Positions 34,646 to 44,657 are shown, counted from the stretch's first letter. The stretch: 64,000 bases of DNA from Candidatus Tectomicrobia bacterium (GCA_016192135.1 JACPUR010000003.1:20543-84542), one strand, 5' to 3'. The notes: generated from the letters alone by a model not told the origin. Made by a program: numbers and translations.

Positions 34646-36777
34646 GCGATCCCTCCGCCACCCGCCAAAGCCTCCGCCGCCTCCTCGCCCCGGCCTCCGT
34701 GGCCGTGGTGGGGGCCTCGGCGGACCTCGAGCGCTTCAACGGCCGGGTCCTCAAGAACCTCCTGCGCCACGGCTACCCGGGCCGCGTCTATCCGGTGAAT
34801 CCCAAGTACAGCGAGGTGGCCGGGGTTCCCTGCTGGCCCTCCCTGGACGTTCTTCCCGAGACGCCGGAGACCGTCTTCATCGCGGTGGGGCGGGAGCATG
34901 TCCTGGGCGTGGTGGAGGAATGCGCGGCGCGGGGAGTCGCGGCCGTCACCATCTACACGGCGGGTTTCTCCGAGACGGGCGGGGAGGGGGCGCGCCTGGA
35001 GCGGGGGATACTCGCCCGCGCCCGGGCCTCGGGAATGCGCGTCTGCGGTCCCAACGCGGCCGGCTACCACAATTTCCACGCGCGGCTCCACCTGGCGGGC
35101 ATCATCGCCCTGGAGATCGACGGCGTGCTCCCGGGCGCCGTGGGGGTGGTGTGCCAGAGCGGGAGCATCGGGGGCGCGCTCCTCTCGCGGGCCACCCGGC
35201 GGGGGATCGGCTTCAGCTACATGATCTCCTGCGGGAACGAGATGGACCTCGAGGCCGCGGATTACGTGGACTTCCTGGTGGAGGATCGCGAGACGCGCGC
35301 CATCGCGCTCTACCTGGAGGGCCTGCGCGACGGCCCGAAGTTCCTGCGGGCGGCCGAGCGGGCCCTGGCGGCGGGTAAGCCCATCGCCGCGCTGAAGGTG
35401 GGCCGCGCCGAAGCGGGCCGCGCCGCCGCGGTGAGCCACACGGGAGCGCTGGCGGGGGAGGATTTCGCCTGCGACGCGGCGTTCCGGCACTGGGGGGTGA
35501 CCCGGGTAGAGGGGCTGGAGGCGCTGTTCGAGACGGCCCACATGTTCGCCTCGACCCCTCTTCCCCGGGGCCGCCGGGTGGGGATCGTCTCCACGACGGG
35601 GGGAGGAGGGGCCCTCGTGGCCGACGCCTGCGGCGCCCTGGGGCTGGAGGTGCCTCCCCCGGGCGAGCGGCTCGAGGCGCGCCTGCGGGAGGCGCTCCCC
35701 GGAGCCGCCCCGGCGGCCAATCCGATGGATACGACCATTGCGGGCATCCAGGCCTTCGGGGCCGTCCTGCGGGCGGCGCTGGAAGAAGGTCCCTTCGATC
35801 TGGCGATCCCGGTGGTGGGTTCGAGCGCCCAGTTCCGGCCCGAGATCGGAGTGGCCCCCATCCTCAAGGCCAAGGAGGAGAACTGGGGCGGGGGGCGTCC
35901 TCTCCTGGCCTATTTCAATCCCCAGGCGGACGAGGCCCACCGCCTGATGGCGGGTGCGGGGATCGCTTCCTTCCAGTCGGCCGAGGGCTGCGCCCGGGCG
36001 GCGGCCCATCTGGCCGCCTATGCGGACCATCCCGCCCGGCGCCGGGGAAGGGCGCCCGTCCCTCCGGTGCCGGCGGGAGCCCGGCCGTTTCTGCAAAAGG
36101 CCGGCCCTCTCGGCGAGGGGGAGAGCCTGTCGCTGGCCGAGATGTTCGGCATCCGCGCCGTCCCCCGCCGCCTGTGCCGGGACGGGGAGGAGGCGGTCCG
36201 GGCCGGGCGGGAGCTGGGCTACCCGGTGGTCCTCAAGCTCTCCTCTCCGGATGTCCCCCACAAGACGGAGGCGGGCCTCGTCTCCGGCCGGCTGGCGGAT
36301 GAGGCCGCCCTCCGCGCCGCGCACGCGGCCATGGCGGAGCGTCTCCGGCGCCTCCCCGGCCTCCGCCGGGAGGGCTTTTTGGTCGAAAGATGGATAGAGG
36401 GGGGGGCGGAGTTCCTGCTCGGAACGGTGTGGGACGCGCAATTCGGCCCGGTGGTGACGGTGGGCCTGGGCGGGCTGGCGGCGGAAGCGCTCGGCGATGT
36501 GAGCGCCCGCCTCGCCCCGCTCGCCCGGGAGGATGCCGAGGCCATGCTCGGCGAGCTTCGGGGCGCCCGCGTTCTCGGCGCCTTCCGGGGGCGGGGAGCG
36601 CTGGACCGGGGGGCGCTGGCGGAGGCCATCGTCGCCCTGGGGACGCTCGCCGCGGCGCTCGGGGGGCGCCTCCGGGAGGCGGACATCAACCCGCTTTTCG
36701 TCCTGCCCGAGGGGGAGGGCTGCCTGGCCGCCGACGCCCTCATCGTGCTGGGAGGGGGGCCCGGCCAGCCCGGATGA
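34642..36777 (+). CDS. NDP-forming acyl-CoA synthetase (fused alpha-beta)
   Basis: 711 residues. The N-terminal half is a CoA-binding and succinyl-CoA-ligase-like part: RLLAPASVAVVGASADLERFNG, GPNAAGYHNFH and QSGSIGGALL. The phosphohistidine should be in the segment VSHTGALAGED near residue 270. The C-terminal half (from about 490) is an ATP-grasp domain: GYPVVLKLSSPDVPHKTEAG, LVERWIEGGAEFLLGTVWD and READINPLFV. Such enzymes make ATP or GTP from acyl-CoA or run the reverse activation. Coupling with the acyl-CoA dehydrogenase suggests one shared acyl substrate. Confidence 0.9.
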   Translation: MSDPSATRQSLRRLLAPASVAVVGASADLERFNGRVLKNLLRHGYPGRVYPVNPKYSEVAGVPCWPSLDVLPETPETVFIAVGREHVLGVVEECAARGVAAVTIYTAGFSETGGEGARLERGILARARASGMRVCGPNAAGYHNFHARLHLAGIIALEIDGVLPGAVGVVCQSGSIGGALLSRATRRGIGFSYMISCGNEMDLEAADYVDFLVEDRETRAIALYLEGLRDGPKFLRAAERALAAGKPIAALKVGRAEAGRAAAVSHTGALAGEDFACDAAFRHWGVTRVEGLEALFETAHMFASTPLPRGRRVGIVSTTGGGGALVADACGALGLEVPPPGERLEARLREALPGAAPAANPMDTTIAGIQAFGAVLRAALEEGPFDLAIPVVGSSAQFRPEIGVAPILKAKEENWGGGRPLLAYFNPQADEAHRLMAGAGIASFQSAEGCARAAAHLAAYADHPARRRGRAPVPPVPAGARPFLQKAGPLGEGESLSLAEMFGIRAVPRRLCRDGEEAVRAGRELGYPVVLKLSSPDVPHKTEAGLVSGRLADEAALRAAHAAMAERLRRLPGLRREGFLVERWIEGGAEFLLGTVWDAQFGPVVTVGLGGLAAEALGDVSARLAPLAREDAEAMLGELRGARVLGAFRGRGALDRGALAEAIVALGTLAAALGGRLREADINPLFVLPEGEGCLAADALIVLGGGPGQPG

Positions 36778-36876
36778 ACCTCCCGCTTTCCATGGGCCTC
36801 CCGAAACACCGTTCCGGATCAGGTTTTCATCTGAAGCAAGGATATTTTCCCCCAAATAGGTCCCCAAAATAGGGCG

Positions 36877-36905
36877 TTGACATAAACTGCGACAGCCGCT
36901 ACGGT
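36877..36905 (+). promoter_or_regulatory. Sigma-70 promoter for the peptide-type ABC importer operon
   Basis: A perfect TTGACA, 17 bases, then TACGGT. It lies about 100 bases upstream of the first ATPase gene in an AT-richer patch of the 225-base gap. Confidence 0.6.
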
Positions 36906-37002
36906 TTACCCATACCAAATTCACGGTTGTCGGCAGAAAAAGCCACCAAACCCTCTGTTTTTGCAGGGGGAGCTTATCCGCCGGCGAGGAGGGAGTGTCC
37001 CT

Positions 37003-37998
37003 GTGGCCCAGCTTCTCCGGATTGAGGACCTCCAGACGCATTTTTTCACGTCCGGCGGGGTGGTGAAGGCCGTCAACGGGATTTCCTATGACGTGGAGGA
37101 GGGCGAAACCGTCGCCATCGTCGGGGAATCGGGCTGCGGGAAATCCGTGAGTGCCCTCTCCATCCTCCGCCTCATCCCCGATCCCCCCGGGCGTATCGTC
37201 GGGGGGAGCATCCAGTTCAACGGCATGAACCTCCTCTCCCTCTCCGACGAAGAGATCCGTAAGGTGCGCGGGCATCAGATCGGGATGATCTTCCAGGAGC
37301 CGATGACCTCGCTCAATCCCATCCTCACCATCGGCCTCCAGCTCACCGAGACGATGGAGGTGCACCTCGGCCTTAAGCGGGCCGACGCGCAGAAGCGGGC
37401 GGCGGAGTACCTGCGGATGGTGGGAATCCCGGAGCCGGAGAGGAGGCTCCAGCAGTACCCCCACCATCTGAGCGGAGGCATGCGCCAGCGGGTCATGATC
37501 GCGATGGCGCTCTGCTGCGAGCCCAAGCTCATCATCGCCGACGAGCCCACCACCGCCCTCGACGTCACCATCCAGGCGCAGATCCTCGAGCTGATGAAGG
37601 ACCTCACCAAGCGCATGGGCGTGGCTCTCATCGTCATCACCCACAACCTCGGGGTGGTGGCCCGCTACGCGGACCGCGTGAACGTCATGTACGCGGGCAA
37701 GATCATCGAGCGGGGGCCCGCCCGGGCCATTTACTCCCGGCCTTCGCACCCCTACACGCTGGGGCTCCTGCGCTCGGTCCCCCGCCTGGACCACCCCCGC
37801 CGGGAGCGCCTCGACCCCATCGAGGGCCAGCCGCCCGACTTGTCCCGCCAGATCGCGGGCTGTTCCTTCCAGCCCCGCTGCCGGTTCGCCTTCGACCGGT
37901 GCGCCGAGTATCCGCCCCTGGAGCCGGCCGAGAGCGGCCATCTCGCGGCCTGCTGGAAGAAGGACGAGCTGCTCCGTCTTTCGGCGAGGGCCTCCTGA
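37003..37998 (+). CDS. Peptide-type ABC transporter ATP-binding protein (DppD-like)
   Basis: 331 residues. Walker A GESGCGKS near residue 40, Q-loop [10 protein letters not shown], signature LSGGMRQR, Walker [13 protein letters not shown] and switch His in ITHNLG. The C terminus has the oligopeptide-type cysteine cluster region [19 protein letters not shown], which in DppD/OppD binds an iron-sulfur cluster or zinc. The GTG at 37003 is chosen because AGGAGGG is nine bases upstream; a TTG at 36961 lacks one. First gene of a five-gene importer operon. Confidence 0.93.
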   Translation: MAQLLRIEDLQTHFFTSGGVVKAVNGISYDVEEGETVAIVGESGCGKSVSALSILRLIPDPPGRIVGGSIQFNGMNLLSLSDEEIRKVRGHQIGMIFQEPMTSLNPILTIGLQLTETMEVHLGLKRADAQKRAAEYLRMVGIPEPERRLQQYPHHLSGGMRQRVMIAMALCCEPKLIIADEPTTALDVTIQAQILELMKDLTKRMGVALIVITHNLGVVARYADRVNVMYAGKIIERGPARAIYSRPSHPYTLGLLRSVPRLDHPRRERLDPIEGQPPDLSRQIAGCSFQPRCRFAFDRCAEYPPLEPAESGHLAACWKKDELLRLSARAS

Positions 37999-39029
37999 TG
38001 GCGACGGATTTCTCCACCCGCGCCAAGCCGCTGCGCTCCCGGGGAGGGGAGGGGGACGGCGTCCTCCTCGAGGTGAAGGGGCTCAAGAAGCACTTCCCCA
38101 TCACGGAAGGAGTGCTGATCCAGAGGACGGTCGTGACGGTGAAGGCGGTGGACGGAGTGAGCTTCTCCATCCGGAGGGGCGAGACCCTGGGGCTCGTCGG
38201 CGAGTCCGGCTGCGGCAAGACCACCACGGGCCGCTGCATCCTTCAGCTCGAGCGCCCGACGGAGGGGGAGGTGATCTTCGGGGGGACGAACCTCGCCACC
38301 CTGGACCAGAAGGAGCTCCGCTCATGGCGCCGGAGGATGCAGGTGATCTTCCAGGATCCCTACAGCTCCCTCAATCCGCGGATGAAGATCGGCGACATCA
38401 TCGAGGAGCCGATGTACGTCCACGGGCTGGCCCAAGGCGGCCGGGAGCGGCGGGAGCGGGTCCGGGAGCTCCTCACGGTCTGCGGGCTGGGCGCCCGGAT
38501 GGGCGATCGCTTCCCCCACGAAATGAGCGGCGGCCAGCGCCAGCGCGTAGGCATCGCCCGGGCGCTGGCCATGAGGCCGGAGTTCATCGTATGCGACGAG
38601 CCCGTCTCGGCCCTGGACGTCTCGATCCAGGCCCAGATCATCAACCTGCTCGAGGACCTGCGCCAGCAGTACGGGCTGACCTACCTGTTCATCGCCCACG
38701 ACCTCAGCGTGGTGCGGCACCTGTGCCACCGGGTGGCGGTGATGTACCTGGGCCGGATCGTGGAGATGGCGGACTGCGACGAGCTGTACGAGAACCCGAG
38801 GCACCCCTACACCCGCGCCCTCCTTTCGGCGGTCCCCGTCCCGGACCCCGAGGTGGAGCACCGCCGGAAGCTGGAGGTGGTCAGGGGGGAGGTCCCGAGC
38901 CCGATCAACCCGCCGAGCGGCTGCGTCTTCCACCCACGCTGCCCGCTCACCGTGGAAAGCTGCATGAGCGATGTTCCCGCGCTCCGGGAAATCGGCCCTG
39001 GCCACTGGGTGGCCTGCACGGAGGTTTAG
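37998..39029 (+). CDS. Peptide-type ABC transporter ATP-binding protein (DppF-like)
   Basis: 343 residues, partner ATPase. [13 protein letters not shown] opens the domain, followed by Walker [11 protein letters not shown]-loop [12 protein letters not shown], signature [15 protein letters not shown], Walker [14 protein letters not shown] and His switch IAHDLSVV. The C-terminal tail has [14 protein letters not shown], the cysteine set of this subfamily. The ATG at 37998 overlaps the stop of the first ATPase (TGATG), so the two are made in equal amounts as a heterodimer. Confidence 0.94.
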   Translation: MATDFSTRAKPLRSRGGEGDGVLLEVKGLKKHFPITEGVLIQRTVVTVKAVDGVSFSIRRGETLGLVGESGCGKTTTGRCILQLERPTEGEVIFGGTNLATLDQKELRSWRRRMQVIFQDPYSSLNPRMKIGDIIEEPMYVHGLAQGGRERRERVRELLTVCGLGARMGDRFPHEMSGGQRQRVGIARALAMRPEFIVCDEPVSALDVSIQAQIINLLEDLRQQYGLTYLFIAHDLSVVRHLCHRVAVMYLGRIVEMADCDELYENPRHPYTRALLSAVPVPDPEVEHRRKLEVVRGEVPSPINPPSGCVFHPRCPLTVESCMSDVPALREIGPGHWVACTEV

Positions 39030-39105
39030 GCGTATGCGGCCGGCGCGGCATGGCCGGCGAGAAGGGCAACACGGCCCGTTGCCTTCTGACTGAGGAGGTT
39101 CAATC

Positions 39106-40725
39106 ATGAATCGCTTGTCGATGAGAACGGCCCTGGCGCTCGGGGCGGCCCTGGCGCTCGCGCTGGCTGGCTTCGCGGCCACGGCGGAAGCCGCTCCCAA
39201 GAAGGGAGGAGTGCTCAAGTACATCATCCCCGCGGAGCCGCCAAGCTACGACGGGCACAGGGAAACCACCTTCGGGCTCATCCACCCGATCGCGCCCTTC
39301 TACAGCTTGCTGATCCGGGTGAACCCCGACAACCCCGCATCTCCCACCGATTTCGTGTGCGACGTCTGCACCGAAATGCCCAAGCCCACGGACGGGGGGA
39401 AGAAGTACACGTTCAAGATGCGCAAGGACGTCAAGTTCTGGGACGGCCAGCCGCTCACGGCGAAGGATGTCGAGGCCACCTACAAGAAGATCATCTTCCC
39501 TCCGGAGGGAGTGGCCAGTGCCCGCAAGGGCCAGTTCTCCATGGTGGCGAAGGTGAGCGCGCCGGACGACGGGACGGTGGTTTTCGATCTGAAGTATCCC
39601 TCCGGGGCCTTCCTCCCCGCGCTGGCGACCCCGTATAATTTCCTCTACAGCGCGAAGAAGCTCGCCCAGGACATACACTGGTACGAGAAGAACATCCTGG
39701 GCTCCGGGCCCTTCAAGTTCAAGCAGCACCAGCGGGGGGCCTTCATCGAGGGCGAGCGCAACCCTGACTATCACTTCAAGGGCGTGCCCTACCTGGACGG
39801 CTTCCACGGCATCTTCTCCGACAAGCTGGCGGTGCGCGTGAACGCCATCCGGAGCGGCCAGGCCTACATCGAGTTCCGGGGCTTCCCGCCCAGCCACCGC
39901 AACGACCTGAAGAAGGCGCTGGGGGACAAGCTCACCGTCCAGGAGAGCGACTGGAACTGCTCCCTCCTCATCAACCCGAACCACCTCAAGAAGCCTTTTG
40001 ACGACCCGCGCGTCCGCCGGGCGCTCACCCTCGCGATCGACCGCTGGGGCGGCTCGCAGTATCTCTCCAAGACCGCCATCGTGAAGCCGGTGGGGGGCGT
40101 GGTGTTCCCCGGCCATCCCCTCGCGGCGAAGAAGGAGGAACTGGAGAAAATCGCCGGCTACTGGCCCGACATCAAGAAGTCCCGGGCCGAGGCGAAGCGG
40201 CTCCTGAAGGAGGCGGGCATTCCGGAGGGATTCGAGTTCACCTTGCACAACCGCGGCGTGGACCAGCCCTACAAGATCGTGGGCACCTGGCTCATCGACC
40301 AGTGGCGGCAGGTGGGCCTCAAGGTGAAGCAGTGGGTGCAGCCGACGGGCCCCTTCTATCAGGTGCTCCGCAGCAAGTCCCAGCAGTATGACGTGAGCAT
40401 GGACTTCAACTGCCAGGCGGTGGTGAATCCTTTGGCCGACGTGTCCAAGTACCTGTCCTACGACAAGTCGGGCAGCAACCACGCGAATTACATCAACCGC
40501 GAGGTGGACGGGCTCTACGAGAAGATGAACCGATCGGGGGACGTCGAGGAACAGCGGGCGGTCATGCGGCAGTTCGAGAAGCTCGTGCTGGATGAGCAGG
40601 CCCATTACTTCGTCACCTTGTGGTGGTACCGGATCATCCCGCACCGCTCCATCGTGAAGGGATGGAAGATCAGCCCGAGCCACTACCTGAACCAGGACCT
40701 GTCCAACATCTGGCTCGAGGAATAG
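39106..40725 (+). CDS. Family 5 ABC transporter substrate-binding protein
   Basis: Periplasmic receptor of the importer, 539 residues. Signal peptide MNRLSMRTALALGAALALAL...AEA (cleavage near 29), then APKKGGVLKYIIPAEPPSYDG. The middle has the conserved GSGPFKFKQHQRGAFIEGERN and DDPRVRRALTLAIDR. The start follows GAGGAGGTTC. It is separated from the permease genes by a strong hairpin, which fits the need for more binding protein than permease. The ligand (peptide, opine, sugar or nickel) cannot be told from sequence. Confidence 0.93.
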   Translation: MNRLSMRTALALGAALALALAGFAATAEAAPKKGGVLKYIIPAEPPSYDGHRETTFGLIHPIAPFYSLLIRVNPDNPASPTDFVCDVCTEMPKPTDGGKKYTFKMRKDVKFWDGQPLTAKDVEATYKKIIFPPEGVASARKGQFSMVAKVSAPDDGTVVFDLKYPSGAFLPALATPYNFLYSAKKLAQDIHWYEKNILGSGPFKFKQHQRGAFIEGERNPDYHFKGVPYLDGFHGIFSDKLAVRVNAIRSGQAYIEFRGFPPSHRNDLKKALGDKLTVQESDWNCSLLINPNHLKKPFDDPRVRRALTLAIDRWGGSQYLSKTAIVKPVGGVVFPGHPLAAKKEELEKIAGYWPDIKKSRAEAKRLLKEAGIPEGFEFTLHNRGVDQPYKIVGTWLIDQWRQVGLKVKQWVQPTGPFYQVLRSKSQQYDVSMDFNCQAVVNPLADVSKYLSYDKSGSNHANYINREVDGLYEKMNRSGDVEEQRAVMRQFEKLVLDEQAHYFVTLWWYRIIPHRSIVKGWKISPSHYLNQDLSNIWLEE

Positions 40726-40742
40726 GGGGGCATTTTCGCGGC

Positions 40743-40777
40743 GGCCGGCCCGCCGGCGTGAAGCCGGCGGGCCGGCC
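40743..40777 (+). promoter_or_regulatory. Intercistronic stem-loop between binding protein and permease
   Basis: A perfect 15-bp GC stem GGCCGGCCCGCCGGC / GCCGGCGGGCCGGCC with a GTGAA loop and no T run, 18 bases after the stop and 15 bases before the next start. Likely a 3'-end stabiliser or partial terminator that raises binding-protein output. Confidence 0.65.
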
Positions 40778-40791
40778 CGCGGAGCGTTTGC

Positions 40792-41763
40792 ATGCACAAG
40801 TACATCCTCAAGCGGACCCTGCTCATGATCCCCACGCTCTTCGGGGCGGCGGTGCTCGTATTCGTGCTGCTCCGGCTGATCCCGGGTGACACGTGCGAGC
40901 TCCGCCTGGCCGGGACCGGCGCCTATTTCGACGAAAGCGCGCTCAAGGTGTGCCGGGAGCAGGCCGGCCTGAACCGGCCCATGGCCGCCCAGTTCCTCGA
41001 CTGGATGTGGGGCATCGTGCGCCTCGACTTCGGTTACTCCATGTGGACGGGCCAGCCCGTCACGGCCGAGATCGCCCTCCGCTTCCAGCTTTCCCTCCAG
41101 GTGGCCATCATGGCCACCCTCGCCGCCACGATCCTCGCCATCCCGCTGGGCACCATCTCGGCGATCAAGCAGGACACCTGGGTGGACTACGTGGTGCGCG
41201 GCTTCAGCATCGCCGGCCTGGCGATGCCCTCCTTCTGGCTCGGCATCCTCATCATCCTGGGCCTGCTCATCTCCACCCAGCGCTTCCTGGGGGAGCCGTG
41301 GATGCCGCCGCTCGAATACATCCCCATCTGGGAGGACCCGGGGCGGAACCTCATCCAGCTCGTCTGGCCCGCGCTGGCGACGGGCTACCGCTACTCCGCC
41401 GTCGCCACCCGGATGACGCGCTCGGCCCTGCTCGAGGTTCTGCGCGAGGACTACGTCCGCACGGCCCGCGCCAAGGGCCTCATCGAGAAGCTGATCATGC
41501 GCCGCCACGCCCTCAAGAACGCCCTCCTCCCGGTGACGACGGTCATCGGCCTGGAGTTCGCCTTCCTCATCGGAGGGCTGGTGGTGACCGAGCAGGTGTT
41601 CAACCTGAACGGCGTGGGCAAGCTGTTCGTCGAGGCGGTGTCCCACCACGATTACACCTTGACCCAGGCGCTCGTGATGCTCGTGGCGTTTGTCTTCATC
41701 CTGACGAACTTCGTCATCGATATCTTCTACGCGTGGATCGATCCGCGCATCCGGTACCGCTAG
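40792..41763 (+). CDS. Peptide-type ABC transporter permease (DppB-like)
   Basis: 323 residues with six membrane helices. It begins MHKYILKRTLLMIPTLFGAAVLVF, the usual first helix of DppB, followed by RLIPGD and, after the periplasmic loop, LDFGYSMWTG. The cytoplasmic coupling loop is EVLREDYVRTARAKGLIEK, the EAA motif of this class. It pairs with the next gene as a permease heterodimer. The gap to the next start is 10 bases. Confidence 0.94.
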   Translation: MHKYILKRTLLMIPTLFGAAVLVFVLLRLIPGDTCELRLAGTGAYFDESALKVCREQAGLNRPMAAQFLDWMWGIVRLDFGYSMWTGQPVTAEIALRFQLSLQVAIMATLAATILAIPLGTISAIKQDTWVDYVVRGFSIAGLAMPSFWLGILIILGLLISTQRFLGEPWMPPLEYIPIWEDPGRNLIQLVWPALATGYRYSAVATRMTRSALLEVLREDYVRTARAKGLIEKLIMRRHALKNALLPVTTVIGLEFAFLIGGLVVTEQVFNLNGVGKLFVEAVSHHDYTLTQALVMLVAFVFILTNFVIDIFYAWIDPRIRYR

Positions 41764-41773
41764 GAGCGAGGCC

Positions 41774-42679
41774 ATGGTCGAATTGCGCACCCCGCCGCTC
41801 GCGGCGCCGATGGAAGGCGAGGCCGCTCCGCGCAGCTTCTGGCGCGAGGCCGTCCGGAACGTGACCTTCCGCAAGCCCCTCGGGGCGGCGGGGGCGTTCA
41901 TCATCCTCCTCATGATCGCCATGGCTCTCCTGGCGCCGGTCATCGCGCCCTACAACCCCGTGGCGAACGTCTATGAGAAAATCCATCAGCCGCCGAGTTT
42001 CGAGAATTGGCTGGGGACCGATCAGTTCGGCCGGGACATCCTGAGCCGCATCATCTACGGCGCACGCACGGCGCTTCTGGTGGGCTTCGTCTCCTCTCTT
42101 ATCGGAGCGACCCTGGGCCTGCTCCTCGGCGTGGCCAGCGCCTACTTCGGCGGGCGCTTCGACCTCATCTTCCAGCGGGTGATGGACGTATTCATGGCCT
42201 TCCCGCTCATCATCATGGCGCTGGCGGTCGTGTCGATCTTCGGCACGGGCGTCCAGAACGTCATCATCGCCATCACCATTCCCTTCATCCCCCGTTGCGC
42301 CCGCGTGGTGCGATCGAGCGCCCTCGCCATCCGCGAGATCCCCTACGTGGACGCCGCCCGCGCGCTGGGCTTCCGGCACGGCCGGATCATCGTCCGCCAC
42401 ATGGTCCCCAACGTGATGGCCCCCTACCTGATCATGCTGACCTCCTTCATGGCCCAGGCCATCCTCCTGGAGGCCTCCCTCTCCTACCTGGGGCTGGGCG
42501 TGCAGGAGCCGGTCCCCGCCTGGGGCCTCATGCTCCAGGGCGGGGCCGAGGAATACGCCGAGAGCGCCCCGTGGATCGCCATCTTCCCCGGCTTGGCCAT
42601 CAGCCTCTCCGTCTTCGCCTTCAACCTGTTCGGGGACGCCCTGCGGGACGCCCTGGATCCCCGGCTCCGCTCCGACTGA
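41774..42679 (+). CDS. Peptide-type ABC transporter permease (DppC-like)
   Basis: 301 residues. The N-terminal OppC_N segment (FRKPLGAAGAFIILLMIAMAL) is followed by APYNP and WLGTDQFGRDILSRIIYGART, the signature of DppC/OppC proteins. The coupling loop is PYVDAARALGFRHGRIIVRHM. The C terminus (NLFGDALRDALDPRLR) is complete. It closes the importer operon. Confidence 0.95.
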   Translation: MVELRTPPLAAPMEGEAAPRSFWREAVRNVTFRKPLGAAGAFIILLMIAMALLAPVIAPYNPVANVYEKIHQPPSFENWLGTDQFGRDILSRIIYGARTALLVGFVSSLIGATLGLLLGVASAYFGGRFDLIFQRVMDVFMAFPLIIMALAVVSIFGTGVQNVIIAITIPFIPRCARVVRSSALAIREIPYVDAARALGFRHGRIIVRHMVPNVMAPYLIMLTSFMAQAILLEASLSYLGLGVQEPVPAWGLMLQGGAEEYAESAPWIAIFPGLAISLSVFAFNLFGDALRDALDPRLRSD

Positions 42680-42791
42680 CGCGCCGCTCCATATCATCCT
42701 CCGCCCCCGGCCCGCCCGCGATCCGCCCGCCTCCTATGCGCCCGCCCCGCCTTCGCGGTAGGCTATGTCCTCCTTGAGAGGAAGGGTCCTC

Positions 42792-44624
42792 ATGGCGGCG
42801 CAGATGCGATCGGTGGCCGGGCCCGTCCTGTGCGTCCTCCTGGCCTTCTGGGGGTTCGGCATGGCGGGGGATCGGGACGCGCGCCCCGTGAAAGGGCGGG
42901 CGCCCCTCGAGGCGGTTGCGCCCGCCGGCCCGTGGAGCGCCCCCGGCCCCTACGAGCGCTCGTCCCGCGCCGTCCAAAGCCGGGGGGCGGCCCCCGGGCT
43001 CCGGATCCCCTTTCCCGCGGCGGACGCCTACCGGCTCCGCATCTTCTACAAGCTCGAAGGGAAGGCGCCGGGCGAAGCCCTCATCGGCGGACAGGCCGTG
43101 GCCCAGCTCGAGCCGGGGGGGTGGGGCCGCGCCAGCTTCAAATCTCCCCTGGTCCGGCCGGGGGAACCCCTGCCCGTCGCCTTCCGGGTGCCCGAGGGAG
43201 GCAAGCTGATCCTCCGGCGGGTGGACTTCCAGAACTACCTCGTCCGGGCCGGCTCGCTCGCGCTTCTCAAGCCCGCGGGCGGCCGCGGCGTCCCCCCCTC
43301 GCCCGGGCAGACGGGCCTCTTCCTGTTCGCGCTCGTCTTCCTGGGCGCCTGCCTCTCGCTCGCCGGCCGGGGCCGCCGGGAGGGCGAGGCCCTGGATGGC
43401 CCCTTCTGGCGGTGGTGCGGCGGCGCGGCGGGGCTCCTCGTCCTCCATCAGTGGCTCTCGCCCTATCCCCTCCATGCCCGGCCGCCGGCGCTGGGGGCCG
43501 CCTTCCTGGCCGTCTCCTGCACGGGCGTCCTCGCGCGGCTGGCGGGGGGCGGGAGGGCCCTTCTGCGGCGGGCCGGCCTCGCGGCGGCGGGCGTCCTCAT
43601 CGCGCTGCTGATCGCGGAGGGGGCCCTGCGGATATGGGACCCGCCCATCAGCCGCCCCCGCATCGGGAGCTACGCGGCCTACTCCGAGGACTACGGCTGG
43701 ATGAACCGCCCCGGCGCCGAGGGCTGGCAGGTGGATATCCGGTACCATATCCGGATCAACCGCTTCGGCCACCGGGGAGGGGACTATCCCGAGAAGAAGC
43801 CGGAGGGGGAGTTCCGCATCCTGGGGCTGGGGGACTCCTTCGCCTTCGGCTGGGGGGTGGCGGAGGAGGACACCTTCCTCAAGGTGGTGGAGCGGAGGTT
43901 CCGCGCGGCGGGCCGCCGCGTCCGGGTGATGAACGCGGCCGTCCCCGCCTGGCACAGCTCCCAGTCCCTCCATTACCTTCTCCGCGAGGGTCTGCGCTTC
44001 GAGCCGGACCTCGTGGTGATGAGCTTCTTCATGGACGACGTGTTCCCGGCGCAGGTGGATCGCTTCCACCGGAGCGCCAAGGCGCGGGAGCTTCGGGCCG
44101 AGGAGGCGTCGCTGCGCCGGAAGAAGAATGCGGCCTCCCTCCGGCTCTACAGCCTCTGGTTCAACTACCGGAAGCTCCTCCGCGCCGGCCGGGAGCAGCG
44201 GCGGCTCAACCCCTACCCCACCTTCGAGGCGGAGCGGGAGAGGATCCTCTCCGTCTCCTCCCAGCGGGATTTCGAGCAAATCGGCTCCCTCCGCGAAGGG
44301 CTGGACCGGATGATCGGCGAGTGGGAGAAGGCGCGCGAGGCGCACAGGCTGCCCATCGTCTTCACCTTCATCCCGGCGGGCGGGGCCCTGGGCCATCCCG
44401 AGCTGCAGGGGCACGCCCGCGCCCTCCAGCGGGCGAGCCTGGCGCGCGGCGTCCCCTACGTGGACGCGGTGTCCCGCCTGGAGCGCCAGCCCGACCCGCG
44501 CAGGCTCTACCTCCACCCGCGCGACGGCCACATGAGCGCGGCGGGCCACGCCGTGGTGGGGGAGGCGATCGCCGAGCGGATATTGAAGGAAGGCTGGCTG
44601 AAAGGCGGACCGGCCGACAATTGA
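42792..44624 (+). CDS. Membrane-anchored SGNH/GDSL hydrolase family protein
   Basis: 610 residues. The N-terminal part has a hydrophobic start (VLCVLLAFWGFGMAG), a beta-rich extracytoplasmic region (about 40-165) and then several hydrophobic segments (about 173-285). The C-terminal SGNH domain has block I ILGLGDSFAFGWGV (nucleophile Ser349) and block V DGHMSAAGH (Asp578, His580). It resembles polysaccharide O-acetyl-transfer or deacetylation enzymes, but the donor and acceptor are unknown. The start at 42792 has AGAGGAAGGG upstream; an ATG nine codons earlier lacks this. It lies 33 bases before a GH13 gene. Confidence 0.72.
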   Translation: MAAQMRSVAGPVLCVLLAFWGFGMAGDRDARPVKGRAPLEAVAPAGPWSAPGPYERSSRAVQSRGAAPGLRIPFPAADAYRLRIFYKLEGKAPGEALIGGQAVAQLEPGGWGRASFKSPLVRPGEPLPVAFRVPEGGKLILRRVDFQNYLVRAGSLALLKPAGGRGVPPSPGQTGLFLFALVFLGACLSLAGRGRREGEALDGPFWRWCGGAAGLLVLHQWLSPYPLHARPPALGAAFLAVSCTGVLARLAGGGRALLRRAGLAAAGVLIALLIAEGALRIWDPPISRPRIGSYAAYSEDYGWMNRPGAEGWQVDIRYHIRINRFGHRGGDYPEKKPEGEFRILGLGDSFAFGWGVAEEDTFLKVVERRFRAAGRRVRVMNAAVPAWHSSQSLHYLLREGLRFEPDLVVMSFFMDDVFPAQVDRFHRSAKARELRAEEASLRRKKNAASLRLYSLWFNYRKLLRAGREQRRLNPYPTFEAERERILSVSSQRDFEQIGSLREGLDRMIGEWEKAREAHRLPIVFTFIPAGGALGHPELQGHARALQRASLARGVPYVDAVSRLERQPDPRRLYLHPRDGHMSAAGHAVVGEAIAERILKEGWLKGGPADN

Positions 44625-44657
44625 GCTTGTCGCTGAGCTTGTAGAGGAGTCCATCCC

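Noticed and set aside
34603-37941. A 1112-codon open frame on the minus strand opposite the acyl-CoA synthetase and ABC ATPase genes
   Set aside because: It is a by-product of high GC at third codon positions; the product is low-complexity (His, Gly, Arg, Pro rich) and the plus-strand genes are clear family members.
39100-41943. A 947-codon minus-strand frame opposite the importer genes
   Set aside because: Composition and lack of any motif show it to be an antisense shadow of the binding protein and permease genes.
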